A DNA stretch of 64,000 nucleotides from Verrucomicrobiota bacterium JB022 (GCA_030673845.1 JAUTCQ010000012.1:243218-307217); one strand, 5' to 3'. Shown: positions 35,379-45,378, counted from the stretch's first letter. Numbers and translations: made by a program. The notes: generated by a model from the sequence alone, not told the origin.

Positions 35379-35572
35379 GCACCCCATTTGGGGTGCATCT
35401 GTTCTTTCGCACCTACCGGAAGTCGCCTGCGGCGACATCGCGGCTAGTCGCTGGCATCCTACGGATGCGTCGAGTCCACGCGCGAAGCTGCCTTCACGCA
35501 TCCCACAGGGATGCTAGCAGCTAGCCGGATTTCGCCGGAGGCGCCCCCGGAGGAAGGCACCCATTGGGTGCC
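35379..35572. repeat. Cluster of six short perfect hairpins
   Basis: Within 194 bases are: GCACCCCA-TT-TGGGGTGC (35379-35396), GTCGCC-TGC-GGCGAC (35422-35436), GCATCC-TAC-GGATGC (35454-35468), GCATCCC-ACA-GGGATGC (35498-35514), GCTAGC-A-GCTAGC (35513-35525) and GGCACCCA-T-TGGGTGCC (35556-35572). Loops are 1-3 bases. The rest of the gap (35343-35616) has no plausible gene. It resembles REP-like palindromic islands rather than terminators, since no T-runs follow. Confidence 0.75.
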
Positions 35573-35616
35573 ACTCCGATTGAAGGGCCATGCCACTTTG
35601 CCAAGCCCCCCCCCTC

Positions 35617-37878
35617 CTACTCCGCCCGCTCTGCCAGTTCGCGGATGCGCTTGAGGTCGAGTTTGCCGGAGGCGAGGCAGGGGATGTGGTCGACGCGCTT
35701 GATCGTGCGGGGGATCCAGAGGTTGGGCAGTCCGGCCTCTTGCAGGCGGGCACGGAGGTCTTCGGGCTTGATCGCGACGGCGGCGAGCAGCACGAGGCTT
35801 TCGCCTTTACGGGCGTCCTGAACCCCGGTCACGGCCACGAGGGGCGTTTCGGCTTCGTCGAGCAGGAAGGCGCGGGTAATGGTCTCCTCCACCGTGCCGT
35901 GCGGGACCATTTCGCCGCCAATCTTGGAGAAGCGGCTGAGGCGGCCTTCGATGAAGAGGTAGCCGTCGGCGTCGACGCGGGCGAGGTCGCCGGTGACATA
36001 CCAGCCATCGTGGAAGGCCTGGCGGGTGCGGTCGGGTGCGCCGAGGTAGCCTTGGAAGACATTCGGGCCGCGTAGCTCGAGCATGCCCACGGAGCCTTCG
36101 GGCAGCGTTTCGCCCGTCACAGGATCAGTCACGCGAGCGGCGATGCCGTTGAAGAGCTTACCGACCGAGCCGGCGCGGATGCGCTCGTCATAGCTGGGGC
36201 TGGCCGGGAGGTTGACCGATACCACCGGGGCCGTCTCGGTGAGGCCGTAGCCTTCGAGGTAGACGCTGCCGAAGGTCTCCTGCCACTTCTCGGCAAAGCC
36301 TTCGGGCGTCTTTTCCGCGCCGCCGACGACGTAGCGCACGCTGCGCAGCTGCTCCGGGTCGATGCGGTTGAGGTAGGGGCGCAGGAAGGTGGGGGTGCCG
36401 ACCATGATGGTGGCCTTTTCGGCCGCAATGGTCTCCGCGATCTTCTTGGTCTCCAGCGGCGAGGGCAGGCAAACGCAGGGCAGGCCGGTGACGAGCGGAT
36501 ACCAGAGCGTGACGGTGTAGCCGAAGCTGTGGAAGGTGGGAAGGTAGCAGAGCAGCTTTTGCGTGCGGTCGAGCAGCTCGCAGTCCTTGATCTGCTGGAT
36601 GTTGCCGAGCACGTTGCGGTGGCTGAGCACTACCCCCTTGGGCTGGCCGGTGCTGCCGCTGGAGAAGAGCACGGTGGCCGGGCGTTCCCCGCCTTCGGTC
36701 GGCACGCGGTAGAGGCGCAGGAGGGCGGCGGCGGGCAGCGCCACGACTTTGGCAAAGTGCCAGAGCACGCGGGGCTTGGAGAGCGCCTGCTGCTCATGGA
36801 GGAGGTCGAGCGTGCGCTCGGTCCACGGGAAGTCTTCAGGCAGCTTGGCCTTGATCGGCCCTGCCGTGATGATGGTCTTGAGCCCGGCCTGCTCGATGCA
36901 CTTGGCTACCGTCGCGCTGCCAGCGGTGAAGTTGAGGTTCACGGCGGTCTTGTCGAGCAGCGCAAGGGCAAGGTTGGTGATCATGCCACCGAGGCCGGCG
37001 GTGAAGACCACGCCCACCCGTTCTTCGTCGCGCAGCGGTTCGCGCCAGCGTTCGGCGAGGGCCAGAGCGGCGGCGAGGATCATGCCGCTGCGCAGCTCTT
37101 TGCGGCCCCGGGCACAGTCCACAACCTGGCGGTCAAGCGGGCGGGCGGCGAGCGCCTTGACGGCTTCGGCCGCGAGGTGGCTCTGCAGGTAGGGCTTTTG
37201 CGCGTAGGCTTCCGACTCAGCCACGGCGATGCGCTGGCGCAGGGCTTCGGCGTTCACTTTGGCAGGGGGCATGGGGGTAAGCAGGCGCAGTTGGGCCTGG
37301 CGGGGGTCGCGGAGTTTGGGGTAACGGGGTTCTAGCCACTTGAAGATACGGCGTTGGCGGTCGCGGGGGCAATAACGAAGGTGCACCGGGAAGACGGGGA
37401 CGCGGGCACGGCGGGCGAGCAACTGGACGCCGGGCTGGAACGGCATCAGCTCACCGCTGACGGAAATGTTGCCCTCGGGGAAGATCGCCACGACTTCGCC
37501 TGCCTCCAGCGCCTTCAGCGCGGCACGGATGCAGCTGCTGGGCTGTTGCGGGTCGACGGCGATGACGTTGGCGGCACGGTAGAGCAAGCGGCCCCAGCGA
37601 TACTTGAGGAAGTGGCGCGTACCCATGAAGCGGACCGGGCGCGGGCTGAGGGCACCGAGCAGGAGACAGTCGGCGTAGCTGAGGTGGTTGGGCGCGATCA
37701 GCACCCCACCCTCGCGCGGGAGTTGCTCCAGGCCGGTCGCCTTGACGCCCCACAGGCGGACGAGCACCCAGCGGAGAAAGAGGCGGAGCCAATGACTCCA
37801 GCCGGTTTCATGGGTGGCCGCAGCGGAGGCCGTGGCTTCCGGCGCGAGGGGGAGAGGCAATGTAGTGGCGGTGTTCAT
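35617..37878 (-). CDS. PlsC-type acyltransferase fused to an acyl-CoA/acyl-ACP synthetase (Aas-like)
   Basis: 753 residues from the ATG at 37878 with a good AGGA site. N-terminal LPLAT domain (about 35-215): PNHLSYADCL with the HX4D catalytic pair, and FPEGNISVSG. C-terminal AMP-binding ligase (about 260-750): the phosphate loop FSSGSTGQPKGVVLSH, YGLTETAP and GWYVTGDLARVDADGYLFIEGRL, plus the terminal Lys region ASGKLDLKRI. Together they activate a fatty acid and acylate lysophospholipid, as in membrane phospholipid repair (E. coli Aas). No major-facilitator lysolipid flippase domain is attached. Peripheral inner-membrane protein. Confidence 0.9.
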   Translation of the reverse strand: MNTATTLPLPLAPEATASAAATHETGWSHWLRLFLRWVLVRLWGVKATGLEQLPREGGVLIAPNHLSYADCLLLGALSPRPVRFMGTRHFLKYRWGRLLYRAANVIAVDPQQPSSCIRAALKALEAGEVVAIFPEGNISVSGELMPFQPGVQLLARRARVPVFPVHLRYCPRDRQRRIFKWLEPRYPKLRDPRQAQLRLLTPMPPAKVNAEALRQRIAVAESEAYAQKPYLQSHLAAEAVKALAARPLDRQVVDCARGRKELRSGMILAAALALAERWREPLRDEERVGVVFTAGLGGMITNLALALLDKTAVNLNFTAGSATVAKCIEQAGLKTIITAGPIKAKLPEDFPWTERTLDLLHEQQALSKPRVLWHFAKVVALPAAALLRLYRVPTEGGERPATVLFSSGSTGQPKGVVLSHRNVLGNIQQIKDCELLDRTQKLLCYLPTFHSFGYTVTLWYPLVTGLPCVCLPSPLETKKIAETIAAEKATIMVGTPTFLRPYLNRIDPEQLRSVRYVVGGAEKTPEGFAEKWQETFGSVYLEGYGLTETAPVVSVNLPASPSYDERIRAGSVGKLFNGIAARVTDPVTGETLPEGSVGMLELRGPNVFQGYLGAPDRTRQAFHDGWYVTGDLARVDADGYLFIEGRLSRFSKIGGEMVPHGTVEETITRAFLLDEAETPLVAVTGVQDARKGESLVLLAAVAIKPEDLRARLQEAGLPNLWIPRTIKRVDHIPCLASGKLDLKRIRELAERAE

Positions 37879-38039
37879 GCCATTTCCTATTGCCCGGATT
37901 GTGCCAACGAGCGTCCTCACTTACCGCAAGCCTCTGGTATTCAAACAAAAAGGAACCGCATTTCCAAAAACGCGATTCCTGATTACACTTTCGAATGCTC
38001 TTTTCCTGTCATCCGATCCGACATTTTATGTCGGCTTGA

Positions 38040-39173
38040 TTACGCCTCGTCATCGGTCGGGTCGAGCTCCGGTGTAATGTGGCGGAGCGGGATGGTGAAG
38101 CGCACCGCCGTGCCTTTGCCGACTTCGCTCTCGAAGTGCAGGCGCCCACCCAGCTTTTCGGTGAATTCGAGACAGAGCTTGAGCCCGAGGCCCACCCCGC
38201 GCTCTCCGGCCGTACCGCGTGTGGAGAGGAAGCTGTCGGTCCGGCGGATTTCCTTGAGCTGGTCGGCATCCATCCCCACGCCGCTGTCTTTCACCTCAAA
38301 GTAAAAGGAGCTTTGGTCCTGCCATTGTCGCAGCTGGATCCGACCGGCGGCAGGCGTGAACTTCACCGCATTGGCCAGCAGGTTGCGCATGATGAAGGCC
38401 AGCATCTCGCGGTCGGTCTCGATGCGAGAGGTGATGCTGTTGTCGATCGCCAGGAAGATCTGCTTGTGCAGGGCCAGCGGGTGGAGCAGCCCGACGGACT
38501 CACTCATCACCTGCCCCGGGTCGACGGTTTCCCACTTGGGGTCGAGGCCGCGGCGGTGGCTGGTGGACCAGTGGAGGAGGTTGTCGAGCGCACTGGAGAG
38601 GTGACGCGTCATGTCCTCCAGCTCGGCACTGTAGGCCTGCAGCTTTTCGATGCTGAGGGTGCCGGGCGTTTGCTTGAGCAAATAAAGGATCGCATTGAGC
38701 TGAGCGATGGGTGAGCGCAGGTCGTGCCCAATGATCGAGAGGATCACATCACGCGTGCGCATCGCTTCGCGCAGGCCTTGCTGGGCGGCCAACGCGCGAC
38801 GTTCGGCGCGTTTGCGCTCCGTCACATCTTCCAGCTGGACGAGTTGATACTGCCCTTGGGGGCCGAAGCTGCTGAGGTGGATCTGGAAGTAGCGGACGCC
38901 GTCTTCCAGCTCGACTTCGCAGCAGTGCGACTCGACCTTGCGGTGCTCCAGCAGGTCGATCAGGAGGCAGTGCTCATCCTCGCGCCGGGCCTGCTCGATA
39001 TAGCTGCGCCCGACTTCCAGCTCTTGCTGGCGCACGGCCTGGAAGAGCTTGCGAAAGCGGTCGTTGGCATACACCACCGCCTGCTTCTGGTCCAACACCA
39101 GCAGACAATAAGGGACTGCGTTGAGCAGTTCCCTGGAAAAGGACTCGTCTACTGGTGGTTGGCTCAAAATCAA
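38040..39173 (-). CDS. PAS-domain sensor histidine kinase
   Basis: 377 residues: a PAS domain (about 13-120), coiled linker, HisKA with phospho-acceptor His150 (IIGHDLRSP), and HATPase_c (about 255-365: NLLANAVKFTP, DSGVGMD, RGVGLGLKLC). No membrane segments. It has no partner response regulator beside it; it lies 42 bp downstream of purH and 161 bp upstream of the acyltransferase gene, all on the minus strand. Signal unknown. Confidence 0.92.
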   Translation of the reverse strand: MILSQPPVDESFSRELLNAVPYCLLVLDQKQAVVYANDRFRKLFQAVRQQELEVGRSYIEQARREDEHCLLIDLLEHRKVESHCCEVELEDGVRYFQIHLSSFGPQGQYQLVQLEDVTERKRAERRALAAQQGLREAMRTRDVILSIIGHDLRSPIAQLNAILYLLKQTPGTLSIEKLQAYSAELEDMTRHLSSALDNLLHWSTSHRRGLDPKWETVDPGQVMSESVGLLHPLALHKQIFLAIDNSITSRIETDREMLAFIMRNLLANAVKFTPAAGRIQLRQWQDQSSFYFEVKDSGVGMDADQLKEIRRTDSFLSTRGTAGERGVGLGLKLCLEFTEKLGGRLHFESEVGKGTAVRFTIPLRHITPELDPTDDEA

Positions 39174-39215
39174 GATGTAAGGTTTTCTACCAATCGCCGC
39201 AATGAAGCCAATCCT

Positions 39216-40769
39216 TTAATGACGGAAATGGCGCACGCCGGTGAAGACCATCGCCATGCCGCGCTCGTTGGCAGCAGCGATGACTTCTTCGTCGCGGACA
39301 GATCCGCCGGGCTGGATGGCAGCGGTGGCCCCGGCTTCGGCAGCGGCGATGAGGCCGTCGGGGAAGGGGAAGAAAGCATCGGAGCAGATTACGGACCCTT
39401 GCAGGTCGAGCTTGGCTTCGCCGGCCTTCCATACCGCGATCTTGGAGGAGTCGACGCGCGACATCTGGCCCGCGCCGATGCCCAGGGTGCGCTCGGCCGT
39501 GGCATAGACGATGGCGTTGCTCTTCACGTGCTTCACCACGCGCCAGCCAAACATCATGGCCGCCCACTCTTCGTCAGTCGGCTGGCGCTCGGTCACCACC
39601 TTGCAGTTTTGCGGGTAGACCTTGCGCTGGTCGCGGTCTTGCACGAGCAGGCCGCCGACGGCGCTGCGGACGTCCTTGAGGCTTTCGGCCCCGACGCCGT
39701 CCTTGGCGATCATGAGGCGGAGGTTTTTGCGCTTGGCGAAAAGGCTGAGCGCTTCGTCGGTAAAGTGGGGGGCGATGATGACTTCGCAGAAGATCTCGCG
39801 GATGCGGTTGGCAAGTTCTTCATCGACGGTCTGGTTGGCCACGATGATGCCACCGAAGGGGGCTTGGCGGTCGGTCGCGAAGGCTTGGTCCCAGGCTTCC
39901 GTGAGGCTCATCGCACTGGCGACGCCGCAGGGGTTGGTATGCTTGAGGATCGCGACGGTGGGCTTCTCGAACTCGCCGATGAGGTAGGTGGCGGCGGAGA
40001 TGTCGATGATGTTGTTGAAGCTCAGCTCCTTGCCTTGCAGCTGCTCGAAGACTTCGAAGAAGCGGCCGTAGAGGGCGGCCTTCTGGTGCGGGTTTTCGCC
40101 GTAGCGCAGGTCTTGGGTCTTGGGCAGCGAAAGCTCGAAGGTGCCGGGGAAGCCGGCCAGGGCGGCGGCATCGGGCGTATCGTCGGTGTATTGCTGGGCG
40201 AGGTAGGCACTGATGGCGGCGTCGTAGGCGCTGGTGCGCTGGAAGACTTTGAGCGCGAGTTGGCGGCGCAGCTCAGCGAGCTTTTCCGGCTCGGCCATGG
40301 CTTCGAGTACGCGGGAATAGTCGCTCGGGTCGACCACCACGGAAACGGAGCCGTGGTTCTTGGCCGCGCTGCGGAGCATGGAGGGGCCGCCGATGTCGAT
40401 CTGTTCGATCGCTTCCGGCAGCGTCACGCCCGGCTTGCGCACGGTTTCTTCAAAGGGGTAGAGGTTGACGACCACGAGGTCGATCAGGCCGATGCCGTGG
40501 GCCTTGGCCTGCTCCAGATGCTCGGGCACATCGCGACGGGCCAGCAGGCCGCCGTGCACCTTGGGGTGCAGGGTCTTCACGCGGCCCTCCATCATCTCCG
40601 GGAATCCCGTGTATTCGCTGACCTCCGTCACGGGGAGGCCGGCCGTCTGCAGGGCACGCGCGGTGCCGCCGGTCGAGAGCAGCGTGTAACCATGCTGCTT
40701 CACGAGGGCTTCGGCGAAAGCCACGAGGCCGGATTTGTCACTGACGGAAAGAAGGGCGAGCTTTTCCAC
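39216..40769 (-). CDS. purH: Bifunctional AICAR transformylase / IMP cyclohydrolase
   Basis: Last two steps of IMP synthesis in the cytosol. 517 residues from a GTG at 40769, picked because the following [13 protein letters not shown] is the family start and a GGA lies 9 bases upstream. N-terminal MGS/cyclohydrolase domain (about 1-195: [34 protein letters not shown] split by Pro-Glu; [14 protein letters not shown]) and C-terminal transformylase (about 200-517: [18 protein letters not shown], ending GVRHFRH). With hpt and guaB it places three purine genes in this window. Confidence 0.95.
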   Translation of the reverse strand: MEKLALLSVSDKSGLVAFAEALVKQHGYTLLSTGGTARALQTAGLPVTEVSEYTGFPEMMEGRVKTLHPKVHGGLLARRDVPEHLEQAKAHGIGLIDLVVVNLYPFEETVRKPGVTLPEAIEQIDIGGPSMLRSAAKNHGSVSVVVDPSDYSRVLEAMAEPEKLAELRRQLALKVFQRTSAYDAAISAYLAQQYTDDTPDAAALAGFPGTFELSLPKTQDLRYGENPHQKAALYGRFFEVFEQLQGKELSFNNIIDISAATYLIGEFEKPTVAILKHTNPCGVASAMSLTEAWDQAFATDRQAPFGGIIVANQTVDEELANRIREIFCEVIIAPHFTDEALSLFAKRKNLRLMIAKDGVGAESLKDVRSAVGGLLVQDRDQRKVYPQNCKVVTERQPTDEEWAAMMFGWRVVKHVKSNAIVYATAERTLGIGAGQMSRVDSSKIAVWKAGEAKLDLQGSVICSDAFFPFPDGLIAAAEAGATAAIQPGGSVRDEEVIAAANERGMAMVFTGVRHFRH

Positions 40770-40917
40770 GTGCACAGTTCCATGGCTTCGATCCCCTTCT
40801 GGCAAGGCTGAAAGGTGCCTGCCTTGTACTAACTGGCCAGCATTGTATAACGGCTGGTGAGTCAAAGGGATGATCTCTTTTTTGAGGGGTAAATTTGTAA
40901 AGGCGGTCCAACGCTCC

Positions 40918-42171
40918 TCAATTCGCTGGCAATGGCGGGCAGACCGGCGCGTTCAGGCCGCGCTCGTCCGTCGCTTGCACGGGGGCCTGCAGCAGAGCCG
41001 CCAGCTGGGGCCGCTGCTCGTCGTAAAGGTGCGAAAAATGCCATTTGATCGGCTTGCGGCGCTCCGGCATCGCGATCTCCAGCGAATTGACCAGCAGCGA
41101 GGCCACCACGCGGCGTCCGCCCTCGGGTAGTGCCCGACGGCGTGTGGAGCGCAGGAAGCGGGGGTAGACGATCTCGGCCTGCCCCGGCTTGGCGATGAGG
41201 AAGCAGCGCCCGCGCTTGGGGATGCCTTGCCATTTGCGGTTGGGGAAGGCTTTGACCACCAGCGCGCCCTCCCCCGCCTCTTCCTGCCACGGCTTCAGTT
41301 GCGCCGCATCGGGGTCGTAGTGCGGGAAGCCCAGGGAGCGGATGATGCCGCGCAGGGGCGGAGCGGCCAGCATGCTGTGATAGAAGGTGGTGCGGCGCTT
41401 GACCCAGACGAAGAGCACGAGGCAGACGAGGAAGATCAGCAGGTTGAGGGCGAGTGCCGTCATCGGATGAAAGGCATAGACGGCCACGAGACCGCCGCAG
41501 AGGGCCTTGCTCGCGACTTCGAAGATAGCATCGACAGTCGGCACCGGGCAGAGCCAGATCAACAGGTCGAAGAACATCTTGACGGTGTTGATGACCAGGA
41601 GATTTACGGCCGCGACGACAAACAGGATCGTCTCGATCGAAAGCGAGGCGATGCCCGCCTGCACCATCGGCGTGGCAGGCGTGGCCGCCCAGAGCCCTTC
41701 CAGGCTGCCCTCCGCCGCAAACAAGATCACCCCGTAGCTGATCATCGAGGCATAGACTTCCAGCTGGTCGGCCACCTGGCTGATCGGCTTCGACACCTTG
41801 GAGAGCTTGGGCAGCGTCGTGAGCACCGAGAGTCCGGCGAAAATGAAGAAGACGATGGGGCTGCCCAGCACCGGGTTGGCCTCCAGGAACTGGTTGGCAG
41901 GCACGAGGCCCTGTTGGCCCAGGAGCGAAATGCCGGAGAGGCAGGCGAGACCGAAAAAGGGCGAGATCGCGACCGCCGCCAGGGGCCCCAGCGTCTGCTC
42001 CAGCGGCAGCTTGCTTACCAGATCGCTCGTGGCGCTGGCGGTCGCCTGATCGCGGGCGAAATCGCTTTGGCGATACTGGCCCAAGGCCTGACTGCCGCCA
42101 AAAAACAGGGCTATAATCAGAAACACCCGCCAGAAACCGGCTGACCAGAGGGGAGAAAACAGAGATTGCAT
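40918..42171 (-). CDS. Multi-pass membrane protein of unknown function
   Basis: 417 residues. A hydrophobic N-terminal helix (GFWRVFLIIALFFGGSQALG) could be a signal or first TM segment; six or so further helices follow to about residue 270 (for example AVAISPFFGLACLSGISLLG, SPIVFFIFAGLSVLTTL, TILFVVAAVNLLVINTVKMF, LALNLLIFLVCLVLFVW). The last 150 residues are soluble and basic, with RGRCFLIAKPGQAEIVYPRF and a conserved-looking RRVVASLLVNSLEIAMP. I do not recognise the family. Neighbours purH and hpt give no functional clue; it is divergent from hpt. Confidence 0.75.
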   Translation of the reverse strand: MQSLFSPLWSAGFWRVFLIIALFFGGSQALGQYRQSDFARDQATASATSDLVSKLPLEQTLGPLAAVAISPFFGLACLSGISLLGQQGLVPANQFLEANPVLGSPIVFFIFAGLSVLTTLPKLSKVSKPISQVADQLEVYASMISYGVILFAAEGSLEGLWAATPATPMVQAGIASLSIETILFVVAAVNLLVINTVKMFFDLLIWLCPVPTVDAIFEVASKALCGGLVAVYAFHPMTALALNLLIFLVCLVLFVWVKRRTTFYHSMLAAPPLRGIIRSLGFPHYDPDAAQLKPWQEEAGEGALVVKAFPNRKWQGIPKRGRCFLIAKPGQAEIVYPRFLRSTRRRALPEGGRRVVASLLVNSLEIAMPERRKPIKWHFSHLYDEQRPQLAALLQAPVQATDERGLNAPVCPPLPAN

Positions 42172-42355
42172 GACAGATTGAAAGACGGAAACCTAGGCCA
42201 AACTACCTGAAAAAGAGACGACGGCAAGCGTGAACCCGCCGCCTGAGCCCTTCCCCTCGCGCCGGTGCGGCGTTACTTGGTCTAATAACCGGGTAGGGCC
42301 TTTTTGATATGCTTTCCTTTGACAGGGTACCGGGCCCATTCTAGCTTAGGGGCTT

Positions 42356-42940
42356 ATGCAAGAGGGTCGCACCACGTTTGCCGCCTGGGAACAGGATCTG
42401 GACCGTTTTCTGATCGCACCGGAAGACATCCAGGCGCGCGTCCAGGAGCTGGGACAAGCCATTACCAACCACTATGCCAATGTCGACGAGTTGACGCTGG
42501 TCGCAGTGATCAATGGTGCCCTGCCCTTCACGGCCGACCTCATGCGGGCGATCCAGCGCCCGGTGCGCCTCGACTGCATCCGCGTCTCCAGTTATCAGGA
42601 CCAGATGCGCCCGGCCACCAAGCCGCAGATCCTCGACCGCATCCACCTCGACCTGCGCGACCGCCACGTGCTGATCATCGACGATATCCTCGATACCGGC
42701 AACACGATGAAGCGCGTGATGCGCGAGCTGCAGCACGAAAAGCCGGCCAGCCTCGCCCTTTGCGTGTTACTCGAAAAAGAAGACCGCCTGGAGGTTGACT
42801 TGAAGCCCGATTTTGTCGGCTTCCGCATCCCCGACGAGTTTGTGGTGGGTTACGGCCTCGACTTTGCCGAGCGCTACCGCAACCTGCCGGGCATCGGCGT
42901 GCTCAAGGCCGAGTGCCAGAACCCGCCCGAGTGGAATTAA
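42356..42940 (+). CDS. hpt: Hypoxanthine phosphoribosyltransferase
   Basis: Salvages hypoxanthine (and guanine) with PRPP to IMP/GMP. The 194-residue protein has VAVINGALPFTADLMRAI, the Arg-Tyr-type SSYQDQ loop and the PRPP-binding motif VLIIDDILDTGNTMK near residue 105, then LKPDFVGFRIPDEFVVGYGLDFAERYRNLPGIG (the last parts being the family end). First gene of a tight run with the methyltransferase (34 bp) and NhaC (4 bp). Confidence 0.95.
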   Translation: MQEGRTTFAAWEQDLDRFLIAPEDIQARVQELGQAITNHYANVDELTLVAVINGALPFTADLMRAIQRPVRLDCIRVSSYQDQMRPATKPQILDRIHLDLRDRHVLIIDDILDTGNTMKRVMRELQHEKPASLALCVLLEKEDRLEVDLKPDFVGFRIPDEFVVGYGLDFAERYRNLPGIGVLKAECQNPPEWN

Positions 42941-42974
42941 GCCGCTCGCGCTCCTGCCCCTTACCCGTCGCGCG

Positions 42975-43742
42975 ATGTCACCTGAAGCAAACGTTTATGA
43001 GACTGATGAGCTGCTGAGCCAGTATCTACTCTTCCACTACGGACAACCGGAAGACCAGCTACCTTGGCCCAATGGCCCCCGCGATGCGCTCGACTTCCCG
43101 GTGCGCTGCGTCACGGAATGTGTCGACACCGCCAGCCTGCCGGAGCACGCCCGTGCGCTCGACCTCGGCTGTGCCGTCGGTCGTAGCACCTTCGAGCTGG
43201 CACGCCACTGCGACAGCGTGATCGGCGTCGACTTCTCGTATACTTTCATCTTTGCGGCCCGCACTCTTTGCCGCGACCACGCCCTGCCCTTCGAAGTCCT
43301 CGAAACCGGCAGTATCTACCGCGAACTGACGGCTCACCTGCCCGACGTACCGTGCCACCGGGTGCGCTTCGAGCAGGGCGACGCCCAGCGCCTGCGCCCC
43401 AACCTCGGGAGCTTCGACGTGGTGCTGGCCTGCAATCTCCTCTGTCGCCTCCCCCGCCCGCAACTGTTGCTGGAGCGCCTGCCCGACCTCGTGAAACCGG
43501 GCGGCCAGCTCGTGATCACCACGCCCAACAGCTGGCTCGACACCTTTACGGCCAAGGAATATTGGCTGGGCGCCACGCCCGCCACCGGCGAACCGCTCGA
43601 AGCGCTTGAAGCCGCCTTGAGCCCGCACTTCGAACTCGTCCAGGCCAAGGACTTGCCGTTCCTCATCCGGGAGCACCGCCGCAAGTACCAGTGGTCGGTC
43701 GCTCAAGCCAGTATCTGGCGCCGCCGCCAGCCCTCTGCGTAA
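42975..43742 (+). CDS. OvoA C-terminal-type methyltransferase (putative 4-mercaptohistidine N1-methyltransferase)
   Basis: 255 residues. The opening NVYETDELLSQYLLFHYG and the SAM loop ALDLGCAVGRSTFELAR match the methyltransferase half of ovothiol synthase OvoA. In OvoA this follows a non-haem iron sulfoxide synthase; here it is a separate protein and that iron domain is not in the window. It would methylate the imidazole of 4-thiohistidine or a related compound using SAM. Tightly spaced between hpt and nhaC. Family recognition is from memory; the substrate is inference. Confidence 0.72.
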   Translation: MSPEANVYETDELLSQYLLFHYGQPEDQLPWPNGPRDALDFPVRCVTECVDTASLPEHARALDLGCAVGRSTFELARHCDSVIGVDFSYTFIFAARTLCRDHALPFEVLETGSIYRELTAHLPDVPCHRVRFEQGDAQRLRPNLGSFDVVLACNLLCRLPRPQLLLERLPDLVKPGGQLVITTPNSWLDTFTAKEYWLGATPATGEPLEALEAALSPHFELVQAKDLPFLIREHRRKYQWSVAQASIWRRRQPSA

Positions 43743-43746
43743 ACGC

Positions 43747-45378
43747 ATGGCCCCACCGACCCGTCAGCAGCTAACGCTTCTCTTTTACCTGCTGGGGACG
43801 GCCTCCGCCACTTACCTGCTGCTGTATATCGACTCGCCATGGCGCGCGCTCTGGCCGACTGCGGTGGGCCTGCTCGGCGTCTGGCTGCTGCGCAAGGTCG
43901 TCGTCAGCCTGCTCGTGGGCGCCTTTGCGGGTGCCCTACTGCTGGAGATGGGCAACCCGCTGGCCGCCGCGTGGTCGGTGCCGGTGGAGCACCTGGTGCC
44001 TTCGCTGACGAGCCCCTGGAACATCGGCGCCATCCTCTTCAGCCTGATGCTGGGCGGCTTTGCCGCGCTGATTGAAGCAGGCGGCGGCCTGCGCACTTTT
44101 GTGCAGAGCTTTCTCCAGGGCGCGCCGAACCAGTCTCGCCGGCTCCAGATGACGACGATCGGGCTGGGCTTTATCTGCTTTTTCGACGGGCTGGCCAACG
44201 CGCTACTCATTGGCCGGGTGACGCGCTCGCTCGCTCGCCCCGCCGGCGTCTCGCCTGCCAAGATGGCCTACCTCGCCGACAGCACGAGCTCGACCGTGGC
44301 CTGCATCGCCTTCATCTCGACCTGGATTGCGACCCAGTTGACGCTGATCCAGAGCAGTCTGGACGACATGCACCTCCTGGAGGACTATACCGCCACCGGC
44401 CTTTACTTCGCCTCCATCCCCACAAATTTTTATGTGCTCACGGCCCTGCTCCTCATGATCTGGAGCGTGTGGACCAACTGGAACATCGGGCCGATGGCCG
44501 CAGCCGAGCGCCGGGCGCAGGAGGCCCTCGCGCGCGGTGAAGCCCAAGGCGCCGAAGAAGCGGCGCCCTCCGCACCTTTCGCCACCGCCCTGATCCCGCT
44601 GGTGCTGTTGGTGGGGGGCATCATGGGGCTGTTTTACTTTTGGGAGGCCCGCCCGCTGTGGCCGGTGACGCTGCGCAAGGTGGCGCTCTCGTTCAGCAGT
44701 GGCGACGGCGCGATGATCCTCGTGCTCGGCACCCTGCCCGGCCTGATCGCAGCCTACCTGCTGTATCCTCGCCGCCCGGGCGAGCCGGGGCCGCTCAATG
44801 TCTTCCTGCGAGGGGCGCGCGACATGGCGGCACCGTTGTTGATCCTCGCCGCCGCCTGGATCATTGGCAGCGTGATCGGCGCCCTCGACGCCGCCGACGC
44901 CATTGCGCAACTGCTGCAGGGCAACCTGCCGATCAACTACCTGCCGCTGGCGGTGTTTCTGGTCGGCGCGTTCATCTCGTTTTCCACCGGCAGCGCGTGG
45001 GGCACGATGGCCTTGCTGATGCCCCTCGCCTTGCCCGCCGTGTTTGCGCTGGAGATGCCCGCCCCTTGCGCCCCGCTCGGCACCATTCTGGCCGGGGTCG
45101 TTGGCGCGGTCTTTGGCGGTGCCGTCTTTGGCGACCACTGCAGCCCGTTCAGCGACACCACCATCATGGCGTCCATCGCCTGCGAGGTGGAGCCGGTCGA
45201 GCATGTGCGCACACAGATGCCGTATGCCTTTATCGGGGCGGCCATCGCCTCCCTTGTCGGCTACTGGCCACTGGGGCTCGGGTGGACCAACATCTGGGGC
45301 AGCCTTGCCGCCATGGCCGCCATTGTGCTCGCGCTGCCCTTCATCTTCAGGCAGCGGAGCCTTGCACGCGGCGCATGA
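43747..45378 (+). CDS. NhaC-family Na+/H+ antiporter
   Basis: 543 residues with about twelve membrane helices. Diagnostic motifs: GFICFFDGLANALLIG, the STSSTVACIAFISTWIA segment, the IGSVIGALDAADAI helix, SFSTGSAWGTMALLMPL and the signature VFGDHCSPFSDTTIMAS. Exchanges Na+ (or an organic substrate in some relatives) for H+ across the inner membrane. The ATG lies 4 bp after the upstream stop. The 3' end overlaps the opposite-strand P450 gene by 32 bp. Confidence 0.9.
   Translation: MAPPTRQQLTLLFYLLGTASATYLLLYIDSPWRALWPTAVGLLGVWLLRKVVVSLLVGAFAGALLLEMGNPLAAAWSVPVEHLVPSLTSPWNIGAILFSLMLGGFAALIEAGGGLRTFVQSFLQGAPNQSRRLQMTTIGLGFICFFDGLANALLIGRVTRSLARPAGVSPAKMAYLADSTSSTVACIAFISTWIATQLTLIQSSLDDMHLLEDYTATGLYFASIPTNFYVLTALLLMIWSVWTNWNIGPMAAAERRAQEALARGEAQGAEEAAPSAPFATALIPLVLLVGGIMGLFYFWEARPLWPVTLRKVALSFSSGDGAMILVLGTLPGLIAAYLLYPRRPGEPGPLNVFLRGARDMAAPLLILAAAWIIGSVIGALDAADAIAQLLQGNLPINYLPLAVFLVGAFISFSTGSAWGTMALLMPLALPAVFALEMPAPCAPLGTILAGVVGAVFGGAVFGDHCSPFSDTTIMASIACEVEPVEHVRTQMPYAFIGAAIASLVGYWPLGLGWTNIWGSLAAMAAIVLALPFIFRQRSLARGA

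Noticed and set aside
35379..35572. Palindrome cluster considered as a CRISPR array
   Set aside because: Units differ from one another, spacing is irregular and there are no unique spacers or cas genes.
38724..40811. A 695-codon plus-strand frame opposite purH and the PAS kinase
   Set aside because: Antisense shadow; both minus-strand genes have full family motifs.
40770..40917. Leader of purH searched for purine or ZTP riboswitches
   Set aside because: I found a small hairpin but none of the conserved blocks of either class.
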